Shown here piece after piece: positions 51,795 to 60,809 of a stretch of 64,000 nt of DNA. The translations under genes were made by a program, and so were the position numbers. This DNA is from Staphylococcus lugdunensis (GTDB lineage Bacteria; Bacillota; Bacilli; Staphylococcales; Staphylococcaceae), in NCBI RefSeq assembly GCF_002901705.1, contig NZ_PPPV01000016.1:877516-941515 (forward strand), written 5' to 3'. Every line of letters begins with the position of its first letter. Within the stretch, counting starts at the first letter, position 1. Under the pieces are notes generated by a model. The model saw only the letters and a program-made list of their open reading frames with translations, did no database searches and was not told the DNA's origin.

Positions 51795-52709
51795 GTGAGC
51801 CTAGTTATTCAAACACAACAGTTAAGTAAAAAATACAAAGGTGCTCATGGCTTAATGCCAACGGATTTTAAATTGTATCAAGGTCAAATTTGCGCACTTA
51901 TTGGTCGAAATGGCGCAGGAAAATCGACATTTTTTAAATTATTAGCACATCAAATTGAACCAGATAGTGGACAAATTGAGCTATTTGGACAGCAGGCAAC
52001 AATTAAGCAACAAACGCGTAAGCGAATTGGGTTTATGATTGAACAGCCAACATTTATTGGCCGTTTTACTGCGTTTCAAAATCTAAAATATTTTAGTATT
52101 CAAAGAGGAATGTCGAGCAATCATCATATCCATGAAGTATTGCGAACGGTAGAACTTGATAATGTGACAAAAAAATTTAAAGCCTATTCATTAGGTATGA
52201 AACAGCGTTTAGGCTTAGCGTTGGCACTGTTGAATGGACCTGATTTATTAGTGTTAGACGAACCTATTAATGGCCTTGATGCACAAGGAATAAAAGATTT
52301 TCGTAATTTAATTTTACGTTTAAATCAAGAGCACGGTATTACCATTTTATTATCAAGCCACATTTTAAGTGAATTACAACAAGTGGCACAGCGCTTTGTC
52401 TTTATTGACCAAGGCCAAATCATGCAAGATATAACGAAAGAAGAACTCAATCAACAAAGTGCCAAGCAACTAGTTATGACTGTCGATGATACAGCACATG
52501 CGGCACAAGTGCTTGAGGAGCATATTCAAGGTGTGAAATACAACGTGTTACAAGATGATACATTAATCATTTTTGAAAGTCAGATAAAATACAGTCAGAT
52601 TAATACACTAATGTTCCAACATGGTGTGACAGTATATGAATTAAGCATGCAATCAGCGAATTTAGAAGATTATTTCTTGAAAATGAATCGAGGTGGCAAG
52701 AATGATTAA
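51795..52709 (+). CDS. ABC transporter ATP-binding protein (lantibiotic-immunity type)
   Basis: 304 residues with Walker A GRNGAGKSTFFK, Q-loop IEQPTF, signature SLGMKQRLGLALAL, Walker B LLVLDEPINGLD and H-loop LSSHIL. A C-terminal extension of about 80 residues (VDDTAHAAQVLEEHIQG...) is typical of BcrA/MutF-type ATPases of peptide immunity transporters. GTG start with GAGGAGATG upstream. Its end overlaps the permease start by eight bases. Confidence 0.9.
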   Translation: MSLVIQTQQLSKKYKGAHGLMPTDFKLYQGQICALIGRNGAGKSTFFKLLAHQIEPDSGQIELFGQQATIKQQTRKRIGFMIEQPTFIGRFTAFQNLKYFSIQRGMSSNHHIHEVLRTVELDNVTKKFKAYSLGMKQRLGLALALLNGPDLLVLDEPINGLDAQGIKDFRNLILRLNQEHGITILLSSHILSELQQVAQRFVFIDQGQIMQDITKEELNQQSAKQLVMTVDDTAHAAQVLEEHIQGVKYNVLQDDTLIIFESQIKYSQINTLMFQHGVTVYELSMQSANLEDYFLKMNRGGKND

Positions 52710-53451
52710 CTATCTTAAAAGTGAAAACTATCGGTTGACACATAGTAAAGGTATTTATTTATATACTGCTATCATTTCTGGATTAATTATTTTAGCGGCA
52801 CTCACGCTTGTGAATTTTGGTCATACGACAAATAATTTTCCATATAGTAGAGCAAAATACCTTTACGGTAATGTTATTAGTGGGGCTATACCAATTATGT
52901 TTGTTGCTTCAGCTATGAATTTGCTCGTCAACAGTAGAGAAAATAGACAAATAATAAAACAAAGTCTATCATTTGATATTTCAAAAGGAATTATTTATTG
53001 GTCTAAGTTTCTATTATTCTTAGTGTATTTTGTACTATTATGTGTGATTTGTATTCTTGTGACCATTGGCATGGGCCTAACAGTTTTTAATAAAGACATG
53101 AAGTCATTACATGATTTTGTTATATCTATTTGCAATATGGCGCCATTGGTTTTTGGTGCGTTAGCATTAGTACACGTGTTGAATAGCTTGAAAATAAATG
53201 GTATTTTTTCAATGATTTTAACGCTAATTATTTACTACTATAGTGCGGGACTCTTACGTCTTTTAAAATATATTGATAAAGAATTTATTATTATTTATAA
53301 AAATTCTCCAATGCATGGATTTAAAAATATACTTGAAGAATACCTTAATGGCATGAGTACGTTTCATGTGGAATATTGGTTTTTAGGTATAGGTTTAAGT
53401 ATCGTTATTTTAGCTTTAGGGCGATGGTTAGTGAATAAAGTAACGTATTAA
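52702..53451 (+). CDS. ABC-2 type permease (lantibiotic-immunity type)
   Basis: 249 residues with six membrane segments; the opening INYLKSENYRLTHSKGIYLYT and a cytoplasmic NSRENRQIIKQSLSFDISKGIIYWSKF match BcrB/MutE-like permeases. The chosen ATG has GAGGTGG; a GTG three codons earlier lacks spacing. Probably forms a transporter with the preceding ATPase that removes a membrane-active peptide. Substrate unknown. Confidence 0.85.
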   Translation: MINYLKSENYRLTHSKGIYLYTAIISGLIILAALTLVNFGHTTNNFPYSRAKYLYGNVISGAIPIMFVASAMNLLVNSRENRQIIKQSLSFDISKGIIYWSKFLLFLVYFVLLCVICILVTIGMGLTVFNKDMKSLHDFVISICNMAPLVFGALALVHVLNSLKINGIFSMILTLIIYYYSAGLLRLLKYIDKEFIIIYKNSPMHGFKNILEEYLNGMSTFHVEYWFLGIGLSIVILALGRWLVNKVTY

Positions 53452-53473
53452 ATGATAAGTAAGGTGAATGGGT

Positions 53474-54376
53474 ATGTTGATCTTTATAATAATCGTGTTG
53501 ATTATAGGGATATTATTTTTAACTTATAAATACTTAGCACTCAAACGCGATGTGTCGCAACTGACGATACAATTGCAACAGTTGAGTCAAGATATTTCAT
53601 CAAATCAACGCTTGCGTACAACAACACAGTTTCATGAAATGCAACAATTAACTAAGGCATTAAATCATATGTGTGATGAATATAAGCAACAACGTATCCA
53701 ATTTAGAAAAAAAGAACTGATGTTGAATCAAGAAATCACAAATATTTCTCATGATTTACGCACACCATTAACAGCCATTAAAGGATATTCTGAACTCTTC
53801 ACAGACGATATTGAAGTGACCGAGCAGAGACGCTATTTGAATATTATTAAAAATAAAACAACAACGCTTATCGAGACAGTTAATTTATTCCATGAAATTA
53901 CGAAACTAAAGTCGTTAGATTATGAACTTAAAGTCGAACCAGTATCATTAAACACAGAGATAGAGCAAGTTTTCTTGTCGTATTATGCACAATTTACTAA
54001 ACAACAACTTGAAGTGCGTTTCAATTTGCAACGTGTTTCCAACGTTAAGTTAGATTTAGCGGCCACGCGACGAATATTGACGAATTTAGTTCAAAATATT
54101 TTGCGCTACGGTAAAAGTTTTGTTGATATTTGCATATATGAACAAGAAGATTTTGTAGTAGTGAAGCTAGCCAATGATACAGATGAAGCTTTAACGGATG
54201 AAAATATACAAGATATATTCAAGCGTACCTATACACTTGATAAAAGTCGTCATCAAGGTAGGACGGGTATTGGGTTATACATTATTGCACAATTAGTTGA
54301 AAAACAAGGTGGAAATGTAAGCGCAAATATTAAAAATGACCTCTTTACGATAACAATGAAATTTCATAAAGGATAA
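53474..54376 (+). CDS. Sensor histidine kinase with minimal sensor region
   Basis: 300 residues. One N-terminal membrane segment (about 2-20) with almost no outside loop, then a coiled-coil (LALKRDVSQLTIQLQQLSQDI), the H-box ISHDLRTPLTAIKGYSEL, the N-box LTNLVQNILRYG and the G-box GRTGIGLYIIAQLVE. I use the second ATG, since AAGGTG is too close to the first. With so short a sensor part, it may take its signal from the neighbouring ABC transporter, as BceS-like kinases do (inference). Confidence 0.92.
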   Translation: MLIFIIIVLIIGILFLTYKYLALKRDVSQLTIQLQQLSQDISSNQRLRTTTQFHEMQQLTKALNHMCDEYKQQRIQFRKKELMLNQEITNISHDLRTPLTAIKGYSELFTDDIEVTEQRRYLNIIKNKTTTLIETVNLFHEITKLKSLDYELKVEPVSLNTEIEQVFLSYYAQFTKQQLEVRFNLQRVSNVKLDLAATRRILTNLVQNILRYGKSFVDICIYEQEDFVVVKLANDTDEALTDENIQDIFKRTYTLDKSRHQGRTGIGLYIIAQLVEKQGGNVSANIKNDLFTITMKFHKG

Positions 54377-54412
54377 ATTATAGATATCATTAATTAAATT
54401 AAAGGAATAAAT

Positions 54413-54661
54413 ATGAATAAAACATGGTATAAGAACAATAAATATACATTGAGCTATATGATAATTTTTGGTGTCATCTTGTCATTTATTTTTGGGATAC
54501 CATTAGGAACAGGGTTTGGTGTCGCAATTGGTGTCTCAACGGGTGTCGCACTTGGACAAGCAAAGCAAGTTAGTGTAGGGGCCCCAACAAAGAGCATTTC
54601 GAAAAGAAATTCATCAAGCAAAGCAAGTAGGGGTGGGCCTAAGCACAGTAAAACTGACTAA
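54413..54661 (+). CDS. Small glycine-rich membrane protein
   Basis: 82 residues. One or two membrane segments (about 12-45) with a Gly-rich repeat, GIPLGTGFGVAIGVSTGVALG, resembling a glycine zipper, then a basic, Ser/Lys-rich tail (SISKRNSSSKASRGGPKHSK). AAAGGAATAAAT precedes the ATG. It lies 36 bases after the kinase gene and may belong to the same operon. Function unknown; an accessory role in peptide resistance is a guess. Confidence 0.7.
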   Translation: MNKTWYKNNKYTLSYMIIFGVILSFIFGIPLGTGFGVAIGVSTGVALGQAKQVSVGAPTKSISKRNSSSKASRGGPKHSKTD

Positions 54662-54746
54662 ACCAGTTTTTTCTAACAAAGAAAGCTGGAGTGGCTCAAG
54701 CTGTCCTCTAAGAAAGTGTGCCAATCATTCAGCGTATTAATTAAAG

Positions 54747-54895
54747 CAGAGTCGGGACATTATTATGTTTTAGGCTATGAACTAAATATTGGCAGTAGTT
54801 GACTAGATTGAAAATACACCGATACAACCTTTTTTCAATCCTAGTCAACCTTGCCGGGGCGGAACTATGAATTCATTATGACATCTGTTCCGCTC
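54747..54895 (+). repeat. Dispersed intergenic repeat, copy 7
   Basis: Copy from CAGAGTCGGGACATTATTATG to CATCTGTTCCGCTC, directly followed by TTTTTTTT. Like copy 4 it has a T-run and may terminate the regulator/ABC/kinase operon. Confidence 0.9.
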
Positions 54896-54907
54896 TTTTT
54901 TTAATGC

Positions 54908-55324
54908 TTAATTTAATTGAATTTGTTGAATGACATCGTCAAATGCTTCTTGTTTTATTAAAGGCTGTGTCAACGTAATCTGGTGACCATCAGGATCTTT
55001 AAGCGTCAATTCATAGGCATTCCAAGGTTTTAGAGTTAATGGCTCTAGGATGTTTTTGGGAGATACACGAGCTGCAACAGCGTCAATGTCATCAACTAGT
55101 AGATTAAGGTAAATCGCGTTACCAACATGCCAATCTGTATCGTTAGTTATAAGCATAATATCTTGATATTTAGCTAAACGCAGATGATTCATAAGCACTT
55201 GTTGCTTATCATTTCTAAACTTGAAGACACTTTTGAATCCGAGTGTTTTGCTATACCATTTTTCGGATTTAGCTATGTCTTGCACACAAAGTTTATTAAA
55301 CATTGGCATAAGATAAAATTCCAT
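54908..55324 (-). CDS. VOC-family (glyoxalase/bleomycin-resistance fold) protein
   Basis: 138 residues from the ATG with AAGGAGGT upstream. The two beta-alpha-beta-beta-beta repeats of the VOC fold are visible: MFNKLCVQDIAKSEKWYSKTLGFKSVFKF and IYLNLLVDDIDAVAARV...YELTLKDPDGHQITLTQP. The end carries the usual DPDGH metal-binding segment. Substrate unknown. It is divergent from the MacA-like gene and convergent on repeat copy 7. Confidence 0.88.
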   Translation of the reverse strand: MEFYLMPMFNKLCVQDIAKSEKWYSKTLGFKSVFKFRNDKQQVLMNHLRLAKYQDIMLITNDTDWHVGNAIYLNLLVDDIDAVAARVSPKNILEPLTLKPWNAYELTLKDPDGHQITLTQPLIKQEAFDDVIQQIQLN

Positions 55325-55491
55325 ATGTCTCACCTCCTTCTGATGTTTAATATAAAGTATGACGTAACGTCAATATCAATAGATAAATAAACGAACAGCT
55401 TGCTAACAATATTGTCATATGCCATAAAGACAACATTTTCGTCTGTATAATTAAAAAAGATATTGAGTTATAACAGAAAAGGAGTAGACAG

Positions 55492-56613
55492 ATGACTAAG
55501 AAAAAAATATGGGCAATCAGTTTTATTATTCTTATATTATTAATCATTAGTGTTGTTATTTTAAAATATATATTGCGAGATCATAAGCAACAACATTCAG
55601 GTTACGATACATATACAGTTAAAGCGGAAACACCGATTCAAATTGAAGGTAAGGCCGCGCCACAGTCAGTAAAAACTTATCAATATAATAGTCAAGTTGG
55701 TACGTTGATTGCTGCTACAGTTGAAGATGGACAAAAAGTACGCCAAGGTGAACGTCTTATTAGTTACGATACAAATACGAGTAAGCGTCAATCTATGGCC
55801 AATAAAGTGAATCAAGCACAGCAACAAGTGAATAAAGATGTGACGCAAATTAATCAAACGCCTAATGACCAGTCATTACAAACGAAGCTTACAGAGGACC
55901 AAAGTGCCTTATCAGAAGCACAACAGCAACTTGCACAATATGATAAACAGGTAAATGATAGTACGGTAGCTTCATTTAACGGTATTGTTAACATTAAAAA
56001 TGGCAGTGATGCTAGCGACGGTGAACCTATTTTGCAGCTAATATCGAATCAACCTCAAGTTAAAGCAACCGTTTCAGAATTTGATATTGATAAAATCAAA
56101 GAAGGAGATAACGTCAATATTAAGATAAATAGTAATGGTAAAAGCGGGACTGGGAAAATCATCAAGATTGATCAACTTCCAACATCGTTTGAAGATTCAA
56201 CAAATACAAATGCTGCACAAGCAAGTCAACAAGGAAATACGGAAAGTAATGGCGAGGCGAGCGGGACACAAACAGCTATAAATCCAACTGTTAATAATCC
56301 ATCAGGAGGTAAAGACGGAGCAGCATCAAAATACACGGTAATTATAGGGAATATAGATCTCCCAATTAGAGCAGGTTTTTCATTAGAGGCCAAAATTCCA
56401 TTGAAAACATTAAAATTACCGAAGAATGTTTTAACGAAAGATAATCAAGTATTCGTGTTGGATTCTGAGCATAAAGTACATAAACGCCATATTAAAATTG
56501 AACGCAATAATGATTAAATTATTGTTAAAAAAGGATTAAAATCTGGAGATAAAGTAATTAAAAATCCTCAAGTCAATCTCAATGATGGTGAAAAAATTGA
56601 GGTGTCTTCATGA
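55492..56613 (+). pseudogene. MacA-like efflux adaptor with premature stop codon
   Basis: Membrane-fusion protein: an N-terminal anchor (about 7-25), a lipoyl-like half (GTLIAATVEDGQKVRQGERLISYD), a coiled-coil hairpin (about 105-160), the second lipoyl half (STVASFNGIVNIKNGSDASDGEPIL) and a beta-barrel. A TAA at 56515-56517 stops it after 341 residues. The same frame continues for 31 codons (IIVKKGLKSGDKVI...GEKIEVSS) to a TGA at 56611-56613 that overlaps the next ATG. The lost part is the usual membrane-proximal end. The truncated protein may still work partly. Confidence 0.85.
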
Positions 56614-57305
56614 TTGAGTTAAAAGGTGTCAACCGTGCTTTTAAGAATGGAAATGAAACAACCCAAGTATTAAAAGACATTAACTTGAACATTCAAGCAG
56701 GCGAATTTATTGCAGTTATGGGTCCGTCTGGTTCTGGGAAAAGTACGTTAATTAATATTTTAGGTTTTATTGATCGTGGTTATTCAGGAATCTATAATTT
56801 TGAACATGAATCTTACAAACAAAGTTCAGATAGTAAATTAGCTGAAATACGCAATCGTACAGTGGGTTTTGTGTTTCAAAATTTTAAATTAATTCAAAAT
56901 CATACTATTTTTGAAAACGTCAGCATTCCACTTATTTACAATGGTATGTCAGCGAAAAAAAGATCAGTACGCGTGAAGCAACGGCTTGCTGATGTTGGAC
57001 TCACAGGGAAAGAAAATTTACTGCCTAGCAAGTTATCAGGAGGTCAGCAACAACGTGTGGCAATTGCTCGAGCAATCGTCAATGAACCAAGGTTTATTAT
57101 TGCTGATGAGCCAACTGGTGCACTTGATTCTGAAACGTCGAAGGAGATTATGGCATTATTTGGACGTTTAAATAAGGCACAACAAACAACATTAATTATG
57201 GTTACCCATGATCGCAAAGTGGCTGAACAAGCAGACCGTATTATTCATATATTAGATGGTCGCATACAAAGCGAAGAGGTGATGACACATGAGCAATTTA
57301 TATAA
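56610..57305 (+). CDS. MacB-like ABC transporter ATP-binding protein
   Basis: 231 residues with Walker A GPSGSGKSTLIN, Q-loop FVFQNFKLI, signature LSGGQQQRVAIARAI, Walker B IIADEPTGALD and H-loop VTHDRK (LolD/MacB class). Its ATG overlaps the ancestral stop of the adaptor (ATGA), and its end overlaps the permease start by 17 bases. Likely part of a peptide or drug efflux complex. Confidence 0.92.
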   Translation: MIELKGVNRAFKNGNETTQVLKDINLNIQAGEFIAVMGPSGSGKSTLINILGFIDRGYSGIYNFEHESYKQSSDSKLAEIRNRTVGFVFQNFKLIQNHTIFENVSIPLIYNGMSAKKRSVRVKQRLADVGLTGKENLLPSKLSGGQQQRVAIARAIVNEPRFIIADEPTGALDSETSKEIMALFGRLNKAQQTTLIMVTHDRKVAEQADRIIHILDGRIQSEEVMTHEQFI

Positions 57306-58485
57306 TATTATTGTTGTCGCCTTGCGCTCAATATTAAAAAATAAACGACGTAACCTGTTAACTATGATTGGAATCATAATTGGTATTGCCGCTGTGATTA
57401 CAATTATGTCGCTAGGTAATGGATTTAAACAATCGACCAATGAACAATTTGATGATGCAGGCGCGGGCAAGAATCAAGCAATAATCAGCTTTGCTACAGA
57501 AAACCAAAGCGCTCCAAAAGAAAATCCGTTTAAACATGAGGATATTCAGTTAGTAGAACAAGTCAATGGTGTGTCCTCGGCTAAAATCAAAGAAACACAA
57601 GAAAGTACATATGCAGCTAAAGCGACCAATACCCAAGGTAACGGCGAAGTTAACTTAAAAAAAGTAACAGCAGTAACAGCGGTAGATGAAGGCGATGGAT
57701 ATTCTACTGAAGACAATGATATGATTGAAAAAGTTGTCGTCATTGACCATAAACTTTCAAAACGAATCTTTCATAATGATGCGGTTGGGAAGTCATTATA
57801 CATTAATGGTGAGGGCTTTAAAGTTGTTGGTGTGTCTGATGCTGATGTTACAGATGACAGTGGTTCACCAGTTGAAAACGTTGTGAAAATGCCTACGAAA
57901 ACATTTAATCATTATATGAGCGACCTTTCACAAGGTACGCCGCAACTTCAGCTTACTGTGATGGCAGATGCACATAAGAAAGATGTCGCCCAACAAGTTG
58001 AGAAGGAATTAAATAAAAAAGGCTCAGGGCTCTCTGAAGGTAAATATAGCTTTGTGGATAATGAAGATATGATGAAAAGTGTGGGTAATATTCTTGATAC
58101 CATTACCTACTTTGTTGCTGCAGTAGCAGGAATATCATTGTTTATTGCTGGTATAGGTGTAATGAATGTCATGTACATTTCAGTGACCGAACGTACCGAG
58201 GAAATAGCGATTCGCCGTGCGTTTGGTGCAACCGGCAAGAACATTGAAGTACAGTTTTTAGTGGAAAGTGTTATCTTATGTTTAATTGGAGGTATTATTG
58301 GACTTATATTAGGCATTGGTTTGGCAACACTTATTGATTTCGTTACACCTGACATGATTAAGAGTTCGGTCAGTCTAGGGTCAGTCTTATTAGCAGTTAG
58401 TGTTTCTACACTAATTGGAATCATCTTTGGTTGGGTACCAGCACGTGCTGCGGCTAAAAAAGAATTAATTGATATTATTAAGTAG
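57289..58485 (+). CDS. MacB-like ABC transporter permease
   Basis: 398 residues with the MacB/FtsX layout: one N-terminal membrane segment (about 20-45), an extracytoplasmic domain of about 230 residues, then three C-terminal segments. The NIIVVALRSILKNKRRNLLTMIGIIIGIAAVI opening and YISVTERTEEIAIRRAFGATGKNI are typical. With the adaptor and ATPase it forms a tripartite-type exporter. Ends in a bidirectional terminator. Confidence 0.92.
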   Translation: MSNLYNIIVVALRSILKNKRRNLLTMIGIIIGIAAVITIMSLGNGFKQSTNEQFDDAGAGKNQAIISFATENQSAPKENPFKHEDIQLVEQVNGVSSAKIKETQESTYAAKATNTQGNGEVNLKKVTAVTAVDEGDGYSTEDNDMIEKVVVIDHKLSKRIFHNDAVGKSLYINGEGFKVVGVSDADVTDDSGSPVENVVKMPTKTFNHYMSDLSQGTPQLQLTVMADAHKKDVAQQVEKELNKKGSGLSEGKYSFVDNEDMMKSVGNILDTITYFVAAVAGISLFIAGIGVMNVMYISVTERTEEIAIRRAFGATGKNIEVQFLVESVILCLIGGIIGLILGIGLATLIDFVTPDMIKSSVSLGSVLLAVSVSTLIGIIFGWVPARAAAKKELIDIIK

Positions 58486-58506
58486 TAGTATAAAAACAAC
58501 TAATAA

Positions 58507-58546
58507 AGGCCATAAAATGCATATCGTAGCGTGCATTTTATGGCCT
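58507..58546. terminator. Bidirectional terminator between MacB-like and COG0523 genes
   Basis: AGGCCATAAAATGCA pairs perfectly with TGCATTTTATGGCCT around a 10-base loop, between two convergent operons. Confidence 0.92.
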
Positions 58547-58556
58547 ATTCATTTTG

Positions 58557-59444
58557 TTACGTTTTGAAAGATGCACTTAGAGCGTCTTCTAAGTTTATAC
58601 CTATCATCACGAGATAAAGTGGAATGTCTTGTTGCAGAGCAATAGGTGTTAATTCGATTTGTTGTTGTGTACATTGGACAAAGTAAGTGTAAGGTTTATC
58701 AGCAAAGCGCATAAAGCCTTTTAGTCTATATACATGTGTTGGTAAATGTTCTAAATGATCGATAAATGTATGTTGATTAACTATCGTCGGCTGTTCAATA
58801 AAAATATGATTCAGACGATGGTGATGTTGTCCAGAAGGCTTAGCATGTAAAGCCTGTGGTTGTATTAAATCACTTAAACCTAATTGGCCTTGAACGCCCA
58901 CTCGCACATCTGCATCTTGATGTTGTTGGCCTATGTTAACCAGAAATTCACTTAAGCTGTCTAAATCAACTCGATCTATTTTATTGATGAATAGTGTAGA
59001 ACTATGCTCTAGTTGTGCAAAGAACAAGTGCTGAATGTCATCAGGATAGGTTGATAGCTTATTTGCCATTGCCGCATCGATGACATTGACAATACTATCA
59101 ATACGAACGATAGGACTAAGCACTGGTGTTAAACATGCATCAACAACTGCCAGTGGTTCAGCCACGCCACTGCACTCGATAAAGACAACATCTGGTTGAT
59201 AGTGTATATAAAGCTGATGTAGTTGTTGCGAAACATCTGCTTTCATAGAACAACAAATACAGCCTGACGTTATTTCTTCTAAAGGAATAGGTTGTTCAAT
59301 TAGTAAGCCATCGATACTTTGCTTACCAAATTCATTCATAATCACAGCCGGATGCAAGTGATTGTCTATAGCATCTTTAACTAAATGATTTAACAGGGTA
59401 GTCTTCCCACCGCCTAAAAAGCCACCAATAATGATAATTCTCAT
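58557..59444 (-). CDS. COG0523 (CobW/ZagA-type) GTPase, putative metal chaperone
   Basis: 295 residues. G3E-family motifs are visible: Walker A GGFLGGGKTTLLNH, the metal-binding CXCC motif GCICC near residue 64, ECSG, and the guanine motif NKID. A CobW C-terminal domain starts near 205 with a His-rich linker (GQHHHRLNH). Members deliver zinc or other metals to client proteins, often in zinc starvation. It is last in the three-gene operon under the Zur-like box at 61946-61960, supporting a zinc role. Confidence 0.9.
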   Translation of the reverse strand: MRIIIIGGFLGGGKTTLLNHLVKDAIDNHLHPAVIMNEFGKQSIDGLLIEQPIPLEEITSGCICCSMKADVSQQLHQLYIHYQPDVVFIECSGVAEPLAVVDACLTPVLSPIVRIDSIVNVIDAAMANKLSTYPDDIQHLFFAQLEHSSTLFINKIDRVDLDSLSEFLVNIGQQHQDADVRVGVQGQLGLSDLIQPQALHAKPSGQHHHRLNHIFIEQPTIVNQHTFIDHLEHLPTHVYRLKGFMRFADKPYTYFVQCTQQQIELTPIALQQDIPLYLVMIGINLEDALSASFKT

Positions 59445-59459
59445 ACGATTGCCTCCTTA

Positions 59460-60809
59460 TTAATGTAGCCAAATGGTGCAGATACGAACGATAAACCATG
59501 TAACCGTTATACACATGCTTGCAGTTATCATTTGTTGTGAAATCATTTTCAAGCTTTGCAACCATCCTAAATGTCGTATTAACATAGTCATTGTGACAGT
59601 ACATGATGTGAACGTTGAGCTGAAAAACACTAATAGTAGCAACTGTAAACTACTTAACTGTTTAAGCCAGAATCCATCATGCATATTGAAAAGCAACATG
59701 CCGTCCTTGCGTATAATTGAAAACAATATACCGGGAGATAACTGTGTTGGTATATTGAGATAAGATAATAAAGGCATAAAAATTTGTGAAATAAACGTTA
59801 ATATGGGCGTTAATGCTAAGAGGCTAACAATAACACAAATGCCTATAAAAATAGGTAATGCTTGTAGCAAAAACATACGCACATTACACCATAAAGCATT
59901 ACATAAAGAAAAAAACTGTGGCCAATGAAATTTAAAATTGTGACAAAAGTTCGAATTGGTTATTAATCTTTGCTGTTGTCGGTTCCTCCACAACTGGTTG
60001 TGTAACATACCGCCTAAAAAGACTAAAATTAAGTACGGTACGAATAACCAAGAGCGCTCTGCTACGTTGAAAACAGAAAGGGTTGCACCAATTTGATAGC
60101 TACAAGAGCTACCAAAACTAATTAAACTCATACACTGTGCTTTGGTACATTGGTGACATTGAGAAGCCGCTTGTGATACCGCTGCAGCATTACAACCGAA
60201 GCCTTCAAGCACGGGGATGATATCAGCTCCGTGTAGGCCCAACTTTTTCATAGTAGGCTCGATAGCCCATACAATATATTCTTTAAGATGTGTTTGAGCA
60301 ACAATGGCTGTCGATAAGCTGATTAATATAACTACTGGTAACGCCCATATAAGTGAATAAGTACCTAGTGAGCCAATGCCATAATCTCCAAATAATATCG
60401 AATTTACCCAATGTTGACTGAATAGAGATAGCTTGGCTAAACGTTGTATGCCTTCTTCTACATAAGCAGTTTGTAACCATGCTGAAAAATGATACGCCCC
60501 CCATACGGGTAGTGCAAACATAATCACAATCAATAACCAACCGAAAGACATATCACGTTTTTGGGGTTGTATCGTTTTGCATAACTGTACAAATTGAGTG
60601 AGTTGTTTCACAATGGCTTCACTATTCAAAGGACTTACTAATATACGTTCATACAAAGAAATATCTAATTGATGTTTTACAATCCATTGGCGTAATAAAG
60701 TTTGTTGCTGGGTTGTTAGTTTAGTAATATTTGTTAACTTTAGATAATGAACATCATGTGGTATGGCATCATGTGTACCATTTTTTAAATCAAAGGTTAT
60801 CTCTAGCAT
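59460..60809 (-). CDS. FeoB-like membrane protein lacking the GTPase domain (gate domains)
   Basis: 449 residues. An N-terminal soluble part of about 90 residues is followed by about nine membrane segments with the two nucleoside-recognition/gate motifs of FeoB-like proteins: LHGADIIPVLEGFGCNAAAVSQ and LSPGILFSIIRKDGMLLFN. Cys residues in FGCN and in CHQCTKAQC stand at the transport path. Such GTPase-less gate proteins probably move metal ions. The start overlaps the preceding flavoprotein stop by seven bases, so the genes are coupled. Confidence 0.82.
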   Translation of the reverse strand: MLEITFDLKNGTHDAIPHDVHYLKLTNITKLTTQQQTLLRQWIVKHQLDISLYERILVSPLNSEAIVKQLTQFVQLCKTIQPQKRDMSFGWLLIVIMFALPVWGAYHFSAWLQTAYVEEGIQRLAKLSLFSQHWVNSILFGDYGIGSLGTYSLIWALPVVILISLSTAIVAQTHLKEYIVWAIEPTMKKLGLHGADIIPVLEGFGCNAAAVSQAASQCHQCTKAQCMSLISFGSSCSYQIGATLSVFNVAERSWLFVPYLILVFLGGMLHNQLWRNRQQQRLITNSNFCHNFKFHWPQFFSLCNALWCNVRMFLLQALPIFIGICVIVSLLALTPILTFISQIFMPLLSYLNIPTQLSPGILFSIIRKDGMLLFNMHDGFWLKQLSSLQLLLLVFFSSTFTSCTVTMTMLIRHLGWLQSLKMISQQMITASMCITVTWFIVRICTIWLH

